From the NCBI GenBank assembly GCA_947491935.1, contig CANLLF010000005.1:124001-188000 (forward strand): a stretch of 64,000 nucleotides of DNA. The letters run 5' to 3'. The notes beneath the pieces are model-generated. The model was given only the letters and a program-made list of their open reading frames with translations. It had not been told where the DNA came from and did not search any database. This document shows positions 8,309 through 17,188 of the stretch, one piece after another. The translations under genes were made by a program, and so were the position numbers. The DNA is from an uncultured Roseicyclus sp. (GTDB lineage: Bacteria > Pseudomonadota > Alphaproteobacteria > Rhodobacterales > Rhodobacteraceae). Numbering within the stretch: position 1 is the stretch's first letter; the number at the start of each line of letters is the position of its first letter.

Positions 8309-9113
8309 CTCCATCTCTTGGGTTTCAAAGCGACCGAGACGTTCGGCCGATGATGGAAACAAGGGTGGCGAGTATGGATTGAATGCGATATCGGGCAGAT
8401 GCGCTAACGACGGCCTGCAGATGCCCTAGTTCGCACCGTTTTTTTTGAAGAACCCGCGGTCTGCGCTGGATATTGGTCTCAGCCCATCGGCAGACGTTAT
8501 TGGATAAAATGGAAGCCAAATACCCGATCGCCGTTGTCCCACTCAACGCCCAAGCTACCTTCCGAAGCTCCTGCTTCTTGTAGATTCCTGCAATCCGGAC
8601 ATTGCATCGCGATAGCAATGCGATGTGCTTGATGATGCTGCCGTAAGCACATAGGGCGAGCATTCATCTGCAAGCCCATTTAACTTGCAGAGCAGACGCA
8701 AAGACTTCGGTGAGAATTGTTGGGCCAGCAATACTCAATATTGATGTCCACACCTTAACTTCCGCCTCTAACGCGCAACTAAGAGCAAGATCTCCGATGC
8801 AGCTCATAGACCGACCGAAGCGGGCTCAAACCAGACATTTGATGCAGCGCAGCATCTGCCAAGAGAGGTTCTCAACAATCGTCGCGACGGCCCGAAGCCG
8901 CCGTCCGTAGCGATCGTTGTCGCTGCGACGCAGCTTACCCGAAGCGGACGTTGATAGTCGGTGGAGAATTTCATGGGCGTCGATGACGGGTCTGCGGACG
9001 CTGCTGCCTTTCCTCAAAGTTGAAGGAACGACTGCTTTTGGGAACCCGTGATTGAATTTGTCTCTAGATCAGCTAGTGGTTCGTCGAGCTGTAATTCATG
9101 AACGAGCAATCCG
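8309..9113. other. Gap with a second dispersed repeat
   Basis: About 800 bases without a supportable gene. The RTX promoter should lie at the left end, and repeat copy 2 lies at 8938-9000. GC content looks lower than in the flanking operons, which fits an accessory tract. Confidence 0.5.
8938..9000. repeat. Dispersed repeat, copy 2
   Basis: This is the partner of 1473-1536. The first 22 bases are identical and the following 40 bases are similar, with one indel. It sits about 110 bases upstream of the SGNH hydrolase gene. Confidence 0.6.
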
Positions 9114-9725
9114 ATGACTGCGCAACATATTTGCCTGATGGGTGACTCTATCTTTGACAACGATGTGTATATTCCGGGCGAACCTGGCGTCATCGAACAG
9201 ATGCGGCGTTCAATTCCAAAAACTTGGTCGGCGTCCAAGGTCGCTGTGGATGGCGACTGTATTGAGGACATCCCAAACCAGCTTGAGAAAGTGCCGACGC
9301 ACACGACGGACATTGTCGTGAGTATAGGTGGAAACGATCTCAGGAAATTCCGTCATCTGCTCGCAAAGGTTGCGGAAGGCTCAAAACTGGAGGCACTCAT
9401 CGCATCACCGCTCGCGGATTTTGAATTGGCGTATGGTTGGATGTTGGATACGGTTTCCGAACCTGGCCTCAGAGTATGCGCCTGTACCATTTACACTGCA
9501 ATCCCTTTTGCAGAACCGGAAATGAGGGATCATGCACCATCTGCGATTGACGCGTTCAATGCGATAATCCAGCGTCTCGCGGAGGCTCGCGGTATATCGG
9601 TAATCCGACTAGACGTGGCGTGCGCAGACAAGGACGACTTCTCGAAAATGTCCCCAATAGAGCCTTCCTCAAAAGGCGGGCAGAAGATCGTGGATGCAAT
9701 TCTTCAGACGCTTGGGCAAGGCTGA
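9114..9725 (+). CDS. SGNH/GDSL-type hydrolase-like protein
   Basis: The 203-aa protein begins with ICLMGDSIFDNDVYI (block I, nucleophile Ser in GDS). It has an oxyanion-hole-type IGGNDLRKF near residue 70 (block III). The usual block V with catalytic Asp-x-x-His is not visible; the matching place reads SPIEPSSKGGQKIVDAI, a variant I associate with a subset of these proteins. There is no signal peptide, so it is likely cytoplasmic. It could be an esterase/lipase-like enzyme using a different base, or be inactive. It stands alone, with dispersed repeat copy 2 upstream. Confidence 0.68.
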   Translation: MTAQHICLMGDSIFDNDVYIPGEPGVIEQMRRSIPKTWSASKVAVDGDCIEDIPNQLEKVPTHTTDIVVSIGGNDLRKFRHLLAKVAEGSKLEALIASPLADFELAYGWMLDTVSEPGLRVCACTIYTAIPFAEPEMRDHAPSAIDAFNAIIQRLAEARGISVIRLDVACADKDDFSKMSPIEPSSKGGQKIVDAILQTLGQG

Positions 9726-9912
9726 CTGCGTCCTTGGCAACTTCGGATCCGGAGACAAGCAGACATTTTTGCATGCCGCAACATCCGATGAATTGGGCTC
9801 AGAGCTGTCATCTGACCGTTCAGTTCAGTATTCTTGGATTGCTAGGGAATGCAAGGGGCCACAGCGCCGAACGAAGCGGGCTGTTCGCTCGCAGGTACGG
9901 GCTGACGGCTTC

Positions 9913-10815
9913 CTATGCGGAGGCGGTTTCTTCGGATGCTGCGCTTTTGTCGACGGCCTTTTGCAACGAGATCCTATCCAAGGACGCAATTGGAAGTGCG
10001 GTGAAGGCCTTTATCCGATTCAAAAGTGCACCATAGGATTGGTGAAAGGCCAAGCTCTTTTCAGCATGAGAACCTTCGACCTTCACCGGGTCCTGCATGC
10101 CCCAATGCGCGCTCACGGGCTGGCCTGACCAAGCAGGACACTCCTCATTCGCCGCATGATCGCAGACGGTGAACACAAAATCGAACGTAGGCGCACCCTC
10201 ACTCCGAAAGACAGACACGTTCTTGGCTTCGAGCACCGATATGTCGTGTCCCTTCTGCTCTAGAACCTCAAGTGCGAACGGGTTGAGATCAGAGCGTGGT
10301 TTTGTTCCGGCAGAGTAGGCAATGAAACGGTCCCCACCTTCCTTGCGCAGAATGGATTCGGCAAAAATGGACCTGGCCGAATTGCCGGTACAGATGAAAA
10401 GGACGTTGAACTTTCGTTCTTCCATAAACTTATCTCCGCTTAGAGCAATTGAACCAAGAGGCTCGCAAATATCTGGTCGCCCTCGGCCGCAATCGCGCAG
10501 CAAGTAGTCGAATGTTGCGCGCACGGCATCCATGTTGATCGCGTAGCGCAGTGAGGTTCCGGAACGCTCTTGAGTGACCAAATCCGCTTGCCTCAGAGCG
10601 TTCAGATAGGTCGACAACGTGTCTGGCTTATGGCCCACGGCGTTTGCCAGCTCTGTCGCAGGAACGCGATCCGGATAGCGTCGCAAAAGCAGCCGAAACA
10701 GCGCCAGGCGTTGCGGGTGACCAAGTGTCGAAAGACGATTTGCAGCCAATGATTCCATAGTTCGTGAAATATAGAAGTACAGCTGAGCGTGCAACTGTTC
10801 TGGCCGTTGGATCAC
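9913..10815 (-). CDS. ArsR-type repressor fused to LMW-phosphatase-type arsenate reductase
   Basis: Residues about 20-125 form an ArsR winged helix (TLGHPQRLALFRLLLRR, then HKPDTLSTYLNALRQADLVT). It ends in a Cys pair, CGRGRPDIC, that may sense arsenite. Residues about 138-275 form a low-molecular-weight protein tyrosine phosphatase/ArsC domain. The P-loop FICTGNSARSIFAES has the C-x5-R catalytic signature, and TVCDHAANEECPAW carries the redox Cys typical of thioredoxin-linked ArsC. Fusion of sensor and reductase is known in alphaproteobacteria. An internal Met (MESLAANRL, 10758) is a plausible alternative start. No arsenite pump or ArsH is adjacent, so this copy is isolated. Confidence 0.82.
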   Translation of the reverse strand: MIQRPEQLHAQLYFYISRTMESLAANRLSTLGHPQRLALFRLLLRRYPDRVPATELANAVGHKPDTLSTYLNALRQADLVTQERSGTSLRYAINMDAVRATFDYLLRDCGRGRPDICEPLGSIALSGDKFMEERKFNVLFICTGNSARSIFAESILRKEGGDRFIAYSAGTKPRSDLNPFALEVLEQKGHDISVLEAKNVSVFRSEGAPTFDFVFTVCDHAANEECPAWSGQPVSAHWGMQDPVKVEGSHAEKSLAFHQSYGALLNRIKAFTALPIASLDRISLQKAVDKSAASEETASA

Positions 10816-11667
10816 ATGCCTCTCACTGTGCTGACGAAGCCAGGTCTCGCGGCACGTGTGCCGTGAATGCTTAGACTCTTCAGGTTTGAGGCTACAGGCA
10901 GCGCTAGTGATACGCCTAGTGAAGGCGGGACAAATGCTGACTCTTAGGCCGTCGTCACGGCGTTGTAACAGCTGTGGAGTATTCTCCTAGAAAACAGGCT
11001 GCTCGAGCAAAAAATGGAACGCGTTACCCGACTTTACCACCTGGCATTGCGTTACACGACAGGATCGCCGGAAGCCCTATGTTCCAGGGCATGGCGGCAT
11101 AGGAGCCGCGTTCCATCGCGTATGCTGATCTGGCTGGCCGGTCAAAAGCACTGCCAAGAAAGCTACGGATGGTGGAGGGGACGGGTGTAGCTTGCTTCGC
11201 AAATTCTAGTGCTGCGTACGAGGCAGTCACATGGAAGCTGTTGTTCCCTGAGTTCTGGCTGCAATCCAACTTTCGATTTCATCACGGGAAGCGCCAGCGA
11301 ACTGCTGTTATGACTGGGGATCAAACCTGTGCTTTCGAGGATCGAAGATCCCTGGGCCAAGAGCGCCGTCCTTCTTCACTTAAACGGCCGCAATTTTTCC
11401 CGATTCATTCAACTCAGCCACATACATGTCCATCGTTTCCCCACGCGCTTGTAACGTTTTGATGACGGTATTGGACGTGGGCAGATACGTGGAGGAGCTT
11501 GGCGAAAAACATCTCGACCAGGGTCCGTTCTGTCGTAGGAAAAAGTGTAGCCTCCACCAAGCTCAGTGCTAAAGGCTGGAGCCGCTCGTGCCAGAGAGCT
11601 GCCGTCCACATAATCACTCGTCAATGCTTTGGCGCGTCCCCAACACGGACATCAAGTAAGCAGTTTG
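10816..11667. other. Long gap without recognised genes
   Basis: Several open frames of 65-97 codons occur on both strands but overlap each other, lack ribosome sites and show no family resemblance. The stretch may be decayed mobile DNA, but I found no transposase motif. The promoter of the ArsR-ArsC gene must be at the left end. Confidence 0.45.
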
Positions 11668-12444
11668 TTACTCGTCCAAACCAAACTGCTTTCGAAACCC
11701 GCGCTCAAACAGTGCTGTCGGCAGCATGGCTTGCAAACGTCGCAGGCTGCGCGCCTCGCGGCCTACATCCAGGATCGTGGGCGGGTTGGGCATTGAGGCT
11801 AGACGCAAAACGGCCCGGGCAACGACAACAGGATCGTCGGCATTGGCAATGCTCTCCTCGACCGACCGCTGCACTGAGATGGCCTGATCCTCGTCTCTGG
11901 TTCGGGCATAGGCCGTGTTGTCGCCGATTGCGGTGCGCATGAACCCAGGACGAACCGCGAGCGACCTGAGCCCCGTGCCTCGCAATTCGTGATCCAGCGA
12001 GATCGAGAAGCCTTGAAGCGCGTGTTTGGTGGCCGAGTAGACGCCCATGAACGGTGCGGGCAAAATGCTGACAACCGAACAGACATTGATAATCCGGCCC
12101 CGCCCTGCAGCGCGCATCAGCGGCAGGACCTCACGCGCCATGCGCATCGCGCCGAAGAAGTTGGTTTCGAAGGCCGCGCGGTTTTCCGCCTCGGTAAAGA
12201 CGTCAAATGCACCGATCTGGGCCCGGCCGGCATTGTTCACCAGCAGGTCGATACGGCCATGTTGCGCGACAGTCTCCGCGACCAGCGCGGAACACGATAC
12301 AGGGTCGATCACGTCGAGCGTGGCAAATCCTTCGCGGCTGCGGCTTGTGCCGATGACCGTTGCACCAGCGTCTTCGAGGTGGGTAGCGATGGCGGCCCCG
12401 ATGCCGCTTGAAGCGCCTGTGACGATGGCGATCTGGTCCTTCAT
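11668..12444 (-). CDS. Short-chain dehydrogenase/reductase (classical SDR)
   Basis: This 258-aa Rossmann-fold oxidoreductase has the cofactor motif TGASSGIG at residues 9-16, NNAG near 88, a catalytic Ser in NVCSVVS, and YSATK with the catalytic Tyr-x3-Lys near 153. The basic residue in GTSRSREG after beta-2 favours NADP(H). A GAGG lies 7-10 bases before the ATG. It is the last gene of a leftward operon, 13 bases after the sigma-factor gene. SDRs accompany many ECF42 loci as presumed regulon members. The substrate is unknown. Confidence 0.88.
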   Translation of the reverse strand: MKDQIAIVTGASSGIGAAIATHLEDAGATVIGTSRSREGFATLDVIDPVSCSALVAETVAQHGRIDLLVNNAGRAQIGAFDVFTEAENRAAFETNFFGAMRMAREVLPLMRAAGRGRIINVCSVVSILPAPFMGVYSATKHALQGFSISLDHELRGTGLRSLAVRPGFMRTAIGDNTAYARTRDEDQAISVQRSVEESIANADDPVVVARAVLRLASMPNPPTILDVGREARSLRRLQAMLPTALFERGFRKQFGLDE

Positions 12445-12457
12445 TTTCAGGGCCTCC

Positions 12458-13687
12458 TCAGCTTTGCAAAAGGCGTGCCTTGCGGGTGGCGAGGTAGAGC
12501 CGGGCGGCCGGGTCGTCCGATAGCCCTATGGCGCGGTCGAAGGCATCACGTGCCTCCTCGTTTTGCCCGAGCCGAGCCAGCGCATGGCCGCGGGTCGCCC
12601 ACCAGGGCTGATAGGACCGGCGGGCGATTTCGGGGATGACATCTAGCACTGCCAGTGCCGCGGCGGGCCCGTCTGTTTCCATCAGGACCGCCGCCTCGCC
12701 GGTCTGAGCGCCAATTGTCGGGGCAACTTTGACAAGACCGGCATAGAGCAAGCGCATTTCCGACCAATCGGTGGTTCCTGTTCGACGTCGCGCCGCGTGC
12801 ACGGCCTGGATCGAAGCCTCGATCTGAAATCGCCCAAGGCTCAGATTGCGCGCGGCGTTGGCGAGTGCTTTCTCGGCATCGACGAGCAACGCGCGATCCC
12901 AAAGGCTGGTGTCCTGCTCTTCGAGCGGAACAAGCGAACCCGTTGCGGGGTCGATCCGAGCTGGCCGCCGCGCCTCCGCAAACAGCATCAATGCGAAGAG
13001 ACCATGCGCCTCACCTTCATCTGGAAAGCCATGCGCAACAAGGCTCGCGAGCCAGATCGCCTCTTGGGCGAGGCTTGCCGCCTTCGGGTCGCCAGCCGGA
13101 ACGCCATTGTATCCAACCACATAGGCCCCATAGATAGCGTTGAGAACATCCGCCATCCGATCCGAAAAGTCGCGGCCCTCCGGCAGATCGAAGGTGATGC
13201 GCGCGCTTTCGATCTTGGCTTTCACTCGGGTCAGACGCTGGCCGAGTGTGCCGGGTGACATCAGGAAGACTGAGGCCATCCGTCGCGCGTCAAGACCAAG
13301 CACGGCCTGCAACATCAGCGGCGCCCGCAGCGCTTCGTCAATCGCTGGATGGGCGCAGATAAACATCAGCGGGAGGCGCGGATCTGTTTTGGGCGCGATC
13401 GTTTCGGCGCGTTCTTCGGCCATTCGGGTCAGTTCCTGTTCATAGGTCGCCGGAAGCGCACCGGTGCGGGCGTGGTCAATGGCGCGCCGACGGGCGGCGG
13501 TGGTGAGCCAGGCCTCGGGATTGTCAGGCACTCCCGTCCGCGGCCAGGTCTCCAGCGCCTTTGTCAGCGCATCGCCAAGCGCATCTTCGGCCTCGGCCAG
13601 AGACCCGGTCCGCCCAGCCAATCGGGCGACCAGCTTGCCGTAGGACATGCGGGCCACCCGTTCGACCGCACGCGCGGCGTCGCTCAT
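12458..13687 (-). CDS. ECF42-type RNA polymerase sigma factor with C-terminal TPR/DUF6596 extension
   Basis: The 409-aa protein combines an ECF sigma core with a long C-terminal extension. Sigma-2 is at about residues 5-75 (AEDALGDALTKALETWP, then NPEAWLTTAARRRAIDHAR), and sigma-4 is at about 115-165 with LMLQAVLGLDARRMASVFLM. The extension (residues 175-409) is helical and TPR-like, with ARLYLATRKARLL at its end. This is the ECF42 architecture, in which the extension is needed for activity and no anti-sigma factor is encoded. The ATG at 13687 overlaps the stop of the DGPF gene as ATGA. Starting further upstream would read into that gene. Confidence 0.88.
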   Translation of the reverse strand: MSDAARAVERVARMSYGKLVARLAGRTGSLAEAEDALGDALTKALETWPRTGVPDNPEAWLTTAARRRAIDHARTGALPATYEQELTRMAEERAETIAPKTDPRLPLMFICAHPAIDEALRAPLMLQAVLGLDARRMASVFLMSPGTLGQRLTRVKAKIESARITFDLPEGRDFSDRMADVLNAIYGAYVVGYNGVPAGDPKAASLAQEAIWLASLVAHGFPDEGEAHGLFALMLFAEARRPARIDPATGSLVPLEEQDTSLWDRALLVDAEKALANAARNLSLGRFQIEASIQAVHAARRRTGTTDWSEMRLLYAGLVKVAPTIGAQTGEAAVLMETDGPAAALAVLDVIPEIARRSYQPWWATRGHALARLGQNEEARDAFDRAIGLSDDPAARLYLATRKARLLQS

Positions 13688-14037
13688 GCGGCGCGCATGA
13701 TGACGGGGCGCACTTCGACGGCGCCGCTCGAGGCTGCAGGGTTGCGCGCTGCCCATTCGAGCGCCGTGTCGAGGTCAGGCACGTCGATGACGTAGAAGCC
13801 GCCAAGCTGCTCTTTTGTGGCGGCGTAGGGGCCGTCCTGCACCTCGCGTTGGCCGTGTGCCATGCGCAGTGTCGTGGCAGTGTGGGACGGGTGCAGGGCC
13901 TCGCCACCGACAAGGATGCCAGCATCGACTAGGGCACGCGTATACGCGCCCCAAAGTTCGCCATCGGCCGCCGCCTTTACGGCGTCCGCGTCCGGGTGAT
14001 CGGCGGGCGGCGTGTAGTTCATGATGATGTATTGCAT
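13684..14037 (-). CDS. YCII/DGPF-domain protein, ECF42 partner
   Basis: The 117-aa protein belongs to the YciI-like ferredoxin-fold family. It carries the DGPF-type motif in EVQDGPYAATKEQLGGFYVI at about residues 68-87. DGPF proteins are the genomic partners and main targets of ECF42 sigma factors. Their activity is not established; relatives are dehalogenase-like or heme-binding folds. A GGGAG lies 8 bases before the ATG. The stop is coupled to the sigma-factor start, and 18 bases separate it from the upstream secreted protein. Confidence 0.85.
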   Translation of the reverse strand: MQYIIMNYTPPADHPDADAVKAAADGELWGAYTRALVDAGILVGGEALHPSHTATTLRMAHGQREVQDGPYAATKEQLGGFYVIDVPDLDTALEWAARNPAASSGAVEVRPVIMRAA

Positions 14038-14055
14038 GTGGGTTTCTCCCTGGTC

Positions 14056-14637
14056 TTAATAGCGGGCCACGACGGGCAGAAGTGCCGTCGGGGTGCGGTC
14101 TTCGGTGCACATGTTGTTGTCGCGCGGGCGGACCCCGAAATAGACACCCGTTGCATCCATCGCGAAGAGGTCATGATCCTCGCCGCACTCGGCCACCGGC
14201 AGCCAGTGACCGCAGCCGCTCTCGGAAATGTCGGTCTCCAGATTATAGGTCAGGCCGCAGTCCGCCATGCCCATACCCGCCACGATCTCTGCATTCTCCG
14301 TCAGCAACGTCACATGCTTCCAATCCTCGTGGAAGACCCCGTGATAGGCGCCCGAGACAGCCTCGGACGGCTCGCGGATTTCAAATGGACCGCCGGTGCG
14401 GAACTGGAAGGTGCGCATTGTCATGGCCGGATCCAGCGCATGGGTGAAGATCAGGTGCCACTGGCCATCGGCGAAGGTGAATTCGCGGGTGCCGTATCCG
14501 CCATACCATTCCTCGGGCGCGGCGCTGCGGAAGGTGCCTGTAACGGCCATCAGGTCTTCACGCGGGGCGAAGTCCTGGGCCTGAGCGGCAGCAGCGCAGG
14601 CTAGTGCCGCTGTCGCGAGCAAAGTTGATCGGAACAT
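14056..14637 (-). CDS. Predicted exported protein of unknown function, first gene of the ECF42 operon
   Basis: This 193-aa protein has a clear Sec signal peptide (MFRSTLLATAALACAAAAQA, cleavage near residue 21). The mature part has Cys residues in GMADCGL, ESGCGHW, VAECGED and NNMCTED, enough for two disulfides. A WYGGYGTREFTF stretch suggests a beta-rich, lipocalin-like fold, but I do not recognise the family. It precedes the DGPF, ECF42 and SDR genes at 18 bases or less, so it may belong to their stress regulon. Confidence 0.65.
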   Translation of the reverse strand: MFRSTLLATAALACAAAAQAQDFAPREDLMAVTGTFRSAAPEEWYGGYGTREFTFADGQWHLIFTHALDPAMTMRTFQFRTGGPFEIREPSEAVSGAYHGVFHEDWKHVTLLTENAEIVAGMGMADCGLTYNLETDISESGCGHWLPVAECGEDHDLFAMDATGVYFGVRPRDNNMCTEDRTPTALLPVVARY

Positions 14638-15087
14638 GTCGATCGTCTCCTCTGTTATATCCGAAGCTCAAAAGCTGGCTTCATAAAGAAGACGGATGAG
14701 GCGGTGGGGATTTCTACAACCGGGACGAAAAATCTCAGTCAGGTCGGATCGGCCAATGAGTGGAGAGCTTTCGCACCGCTCGCTTTCTGCCCGATCGTCG
14801 CAACCAGACTCCGAACGAAGATCGACTTATACTGTCGCCGTTCGAGCGCTCGGCCGCGCTCGATGGCAAGTTCTTTTGCCTCTTTTTGAAGCTCAGGCAG
14901 CATCTGGCGCGTACGCCGCCACCGAAGAGGACAGCGGCCCACTGCTGCCATCAATTTCCAAACCTTTGCTGTGCCAGCTTTCACACGACGGGACCCGTTG
15001 CTGTCAGCACAACGGCACCACTAGATGGATTCTCGAATCGCGGATTTATGCTGGCATTAATGAACGGGGTCCAAAGCCCCGCTTGTT
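14638..15087. other. Gap between divergent operons
   Basis: About 450 bases hold no supportable gene. The promoter of the leftward ECF42 operon lies at the left end. The TetR operator begins at 15088. Confidence 0.5.
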
Positions 15088-15105
15088 ACAGAATGATCGT
15101 TCTGT
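15088..15105. promoter_or_regulatory. Near-palindromic TetR-type operator
   Basis: ACAGAATGATCGTTCTGT pairs 16 of 18 positions as an inverted repeat around GATC. The flanking TT/TA extend it to about 22 bases (15086-15107) with one further mismatch. It ends 12 bases before the TetR start codon, where autorepressors usually bind. Confidence 0.6.
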
Positions 15106-15117
15106 TATGGTGCAGAA

Positions 15118-15705
15118 ATGCCCCGTTCTACATCGTTCACCTCAGAGCAGCTCGCTGATCGCGCCCTTCAACACTTCTGGGTCAACGGATTCCATGCGTC
15201 TTCGATGGATGATCTCGTCAACGCAACTGGGGTCAGTCGCCATGGCATCTACACCACGTTCGGTGGCAAGAAAGCGCTGTTCCTGGCGTGTTTCGATCAA
15301 TACCAGAAGGCCGTTGTAACACCTGCGTTCGAGCGGGTTGAAGCGGAACGCGCGAACCTGACGAGCGTTTCAGAGTATTTCGAGCGGCAGATCTCGCTTG
15401 GCGAAGCTGCGGGCCTGCCCGGTCCCGGATGCTTTGTCGCCAACTCCGCAACCGAGGTGGCCCCGGGCGAGCCTGAAGTCTCGGCGCAGGTAGAGCATCA
15501 TAATGACCGCTTGCGAAAGGGCTTCCGTCACGCCCTCCGTGGAAGTGCACCCGATCTCGAACAAACCGCGGTGCGCGAGCTGGCCGATGTCATGGTCATC
15601 TTCACCAACGGGCTTTGGGCAATGTCCCGCAGCGTCAGCGACGGAGACGACCTGCGCCGTGCCGTTCAAACCTTTCTCAGCCTCGTATCGGAAACCGCAC
15701 AATGA
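15118..15705 (+). CDS. TetR/AcrR-family repressor
   Basis: The 195-aa protein has an N-terminal TetR helix-turn-helix at residues 8-55 (ADRALQHFWVNGFHASSMDD, then GVSRHGIYTTFGGKKALF). The divergent ligand-binding domain includes a GPGCFVANSATE motif typical of the YxaF/LmrA-like branch. It is the first gene of a three-gene operon; its stop overlaps the next start as ATGA. The palindrome just upstream suggests autoregulation and control of the two downstream genes. Confidence 0.9.
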   Translation: MPRSTSFTSEQLADRALQHFWVNGFHASSMDDLVNATGVSRHGIYTTFGGKKALFLACFDQYQKAVVTPAFERVEAERANLTSVSEYFERQISLGEAAGLPGPGCFVANSATEVAPGEPEVSAQVEHHNDRLRKGFRHALRGSAPDLEQTAVRELADVMVIFTNGLWAMSRSVSDGDDLRRAVQTFLSLVSETAQ

Positions 15706-16163
15706 GTGCCATCACTCAAAATTCCCAAACCGCCAGTCGCCTGTCCCCTTTCGCGATGGCGCTTGTCGTCAACTTCCTCTGGATCAACGCATCAGAAGTG
15801 TTTCGGTATTTTGCCTTTGTTATGCCAATGATGCGCGATGCCTTCCCGATGCTGCCCGATGTCGCGCCCATGAACCTGCCTGTGTTCATGATCTGGGGTC
15901 TATGGGACACGATCCTCGTGCTCACGGCCACGCTAATCCCCTGGATGGCGATGAAGGTGTTTGGCGCCTCAGCTATGCGCGCGGTGGCCTACGGGTCTGG
16001 GGTCTGGATGGCCATGTTCGTGATCCTTTGGCTTGGTCTCTACAATATGAACCTAGCCACGCCAGCCGTTTTGGCGTTTGCGCTGCCGTTGGCATGGCTC
16101 GAAATGGTCGTGGCGGCGCTGATTGTCTGGTGGTTCACCGCAAGAGGCCGAGCCTTCGCATGA
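15702..16163 (+). CDS. Four-helix membrane protein of unknown function
   Basis: The 153-aa protein has four predicted transmembrane helices: FAMALVVNFLWINASEVFRY, FMIWGLWDTILVLTATLI, SGVWMAMFVILWLGLYN and FALPLAWLEMVVAALIVWWF. It is rich in Trp and Met and lacks a signal peptide. Start and stop overlap both neighbours (ATGA on each side), so it is tightly coupled to the TetR and MBL-like genes. I do not recognise the family. It could be a small transporter or an enzyme-anchoring protein. Confidence 0.75.
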   Translation: MSAITQNSQTASRLSPFAMALVVNFLWINASEVFRYFAFVMPMMRDAFPMLPDVAPMNLPVFMIWGLWDTILVLTATLIPWMAMKVFGASAMRAVAYGSGVWMAMFVILWLGLYNMNLATPAVLAFALPLAWLEMVVAALIVWWFTARGRAFA

Positions 16164-16819
16164 GCAAGGCCCTCTCCGCATTTTCGCCGATGCCTAACCA
16201 AACAGGTATCTGGTCATCGCAAAAGGGTAGCTTGCGGTGCACGGCGCTGAAATTGCGCGATGGATCGCTCTGCCTCTACAGTCCGGTGCTCGGTCTGGGG
16301 GATGAGGCAAAGGCAAGTTTAGCTGCCCATGGCGAGGTCTCGTATCTGCTCGCACCGAACCACTATCACCACAAAGGCCTCAAAGAGTATGTGGAGGCGT
16401 TTCCGAGAGCGAAACTCGTCTGTTCCGAGCGCGCGCAGCCCCGTCTCGCGAAACAGACCGGCCTGGATTTCGACGGCCTTAAATCGCTCAAGCTGCAACT
16501 TCCTGACGGATACAAGATCCTGGAACCCGAAGGTCTCAAAACTGGCGAAGTCTGGTTTGTGGGTGAAACTCAGTCAGGCCAGCTTTGGATCGTTTGTGAC
16601 AGCTTCAAGGGCCCTACCGGACAAGTGGGCAGCGTCGGAACGTCAGTCGAGTTGCTTGGCACCTTTTCGACTTATGGGATCAAAGAAAGAGATGCGTATT
16701 CCGCGTGGGTGGAAACCCAAGTGGCAGCAGGCGCGCCGTCAATGATCGTCCCATGCCACGGCTCGATAGTTCGGAGGGGCGACCTCGCTGCAGACGTTTT
16801 GGCGCTGCTACGACCCTAA
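16160..16819 (+). CDS. Metallo-beta-lactamase-fold-like protein (DUF4336-like)
   Basis: The 219-aa protein resembles the DUF4336-type offshoot of the metallo-beta-lactamase fold. It has an opening beta-strand segment, then LLAPNHYHHKGLKEYVEAFP near residue 65 where canonical enzymes have HxHxDH, and a late IVPCHGSIV near 205. The reduced set of His/Asp ligands means metal-dependent hydrolysis is uncertain. It is the last gene of the TetR operon with ATGA coupling to the membrane protein. The function is unknown; detoxification is only a guess from context. Confidence 0.6.
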   Translation: MSKALSAFSPMPNQTGIWSSQKGSLRCTALKLRDGSLCLYSPVLGLGDEAKASLAAHGEVSYLLAPNHYHHKGLKEYVEAFPRAKLVCSERAQPRLAKQTGLDFDGLKSLKLQLPDGYKILEPEGLKTGEVWFVGETQSGQLWIVCDSFKGPTGQVGSVGTSVELLGTFSTYGIKERDAYSAWVETQVAAGAPSMIVPCHGSIVRRGDLAADVLALLRP

Positions 16820-17188
16820 AACCCGCAACGAAAAACCGAGTTCGATTCAAAAGCTGCGCCGTCCAACACCGGCCTAACCTGACTTGTGGCGGCGCTGCAG
16901 CGCGAAGACATTGCAAGATACGCGAATAAAAGACGGGCGGACTATCTTGCCGAGCATTTGATCCGCTCCGGGATGGATGGAAGAAATTGTCGTGCGGCGG
17001 TGTGCGGTTGCATCGTACCTCGCATCTAAGCGGCGTTTTCCAGGGATCGGCAATCATCCGCGCATGGCGTGGCTGTCATGAAGCCTTGCCCGGGTTGTTA
17101 CCCTGGCGTCATCCGACTCGGGCATGCTTGAGCACAGGCGGGGATTAGGAGTCTGCGCCCACCCAACAATTCATCCAGGGAGATGCCC
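16820..17188. other. Gap without recognised gene
   Basis: About 370 bases. One short plus-strand reading (near 16885-17030) gives a charged helical peptide of about 45 residues with no start signal, so I do not call it. The promoter of the phosphoesterase lies at the right end. Confidence 0.4.

Noticed and set aside
11409-11624. Overlapping minus-strand frames of about 70 codons
   Set aside because: They overlap each other in different frames, show no conserved motif and could not be tied to a transposase.
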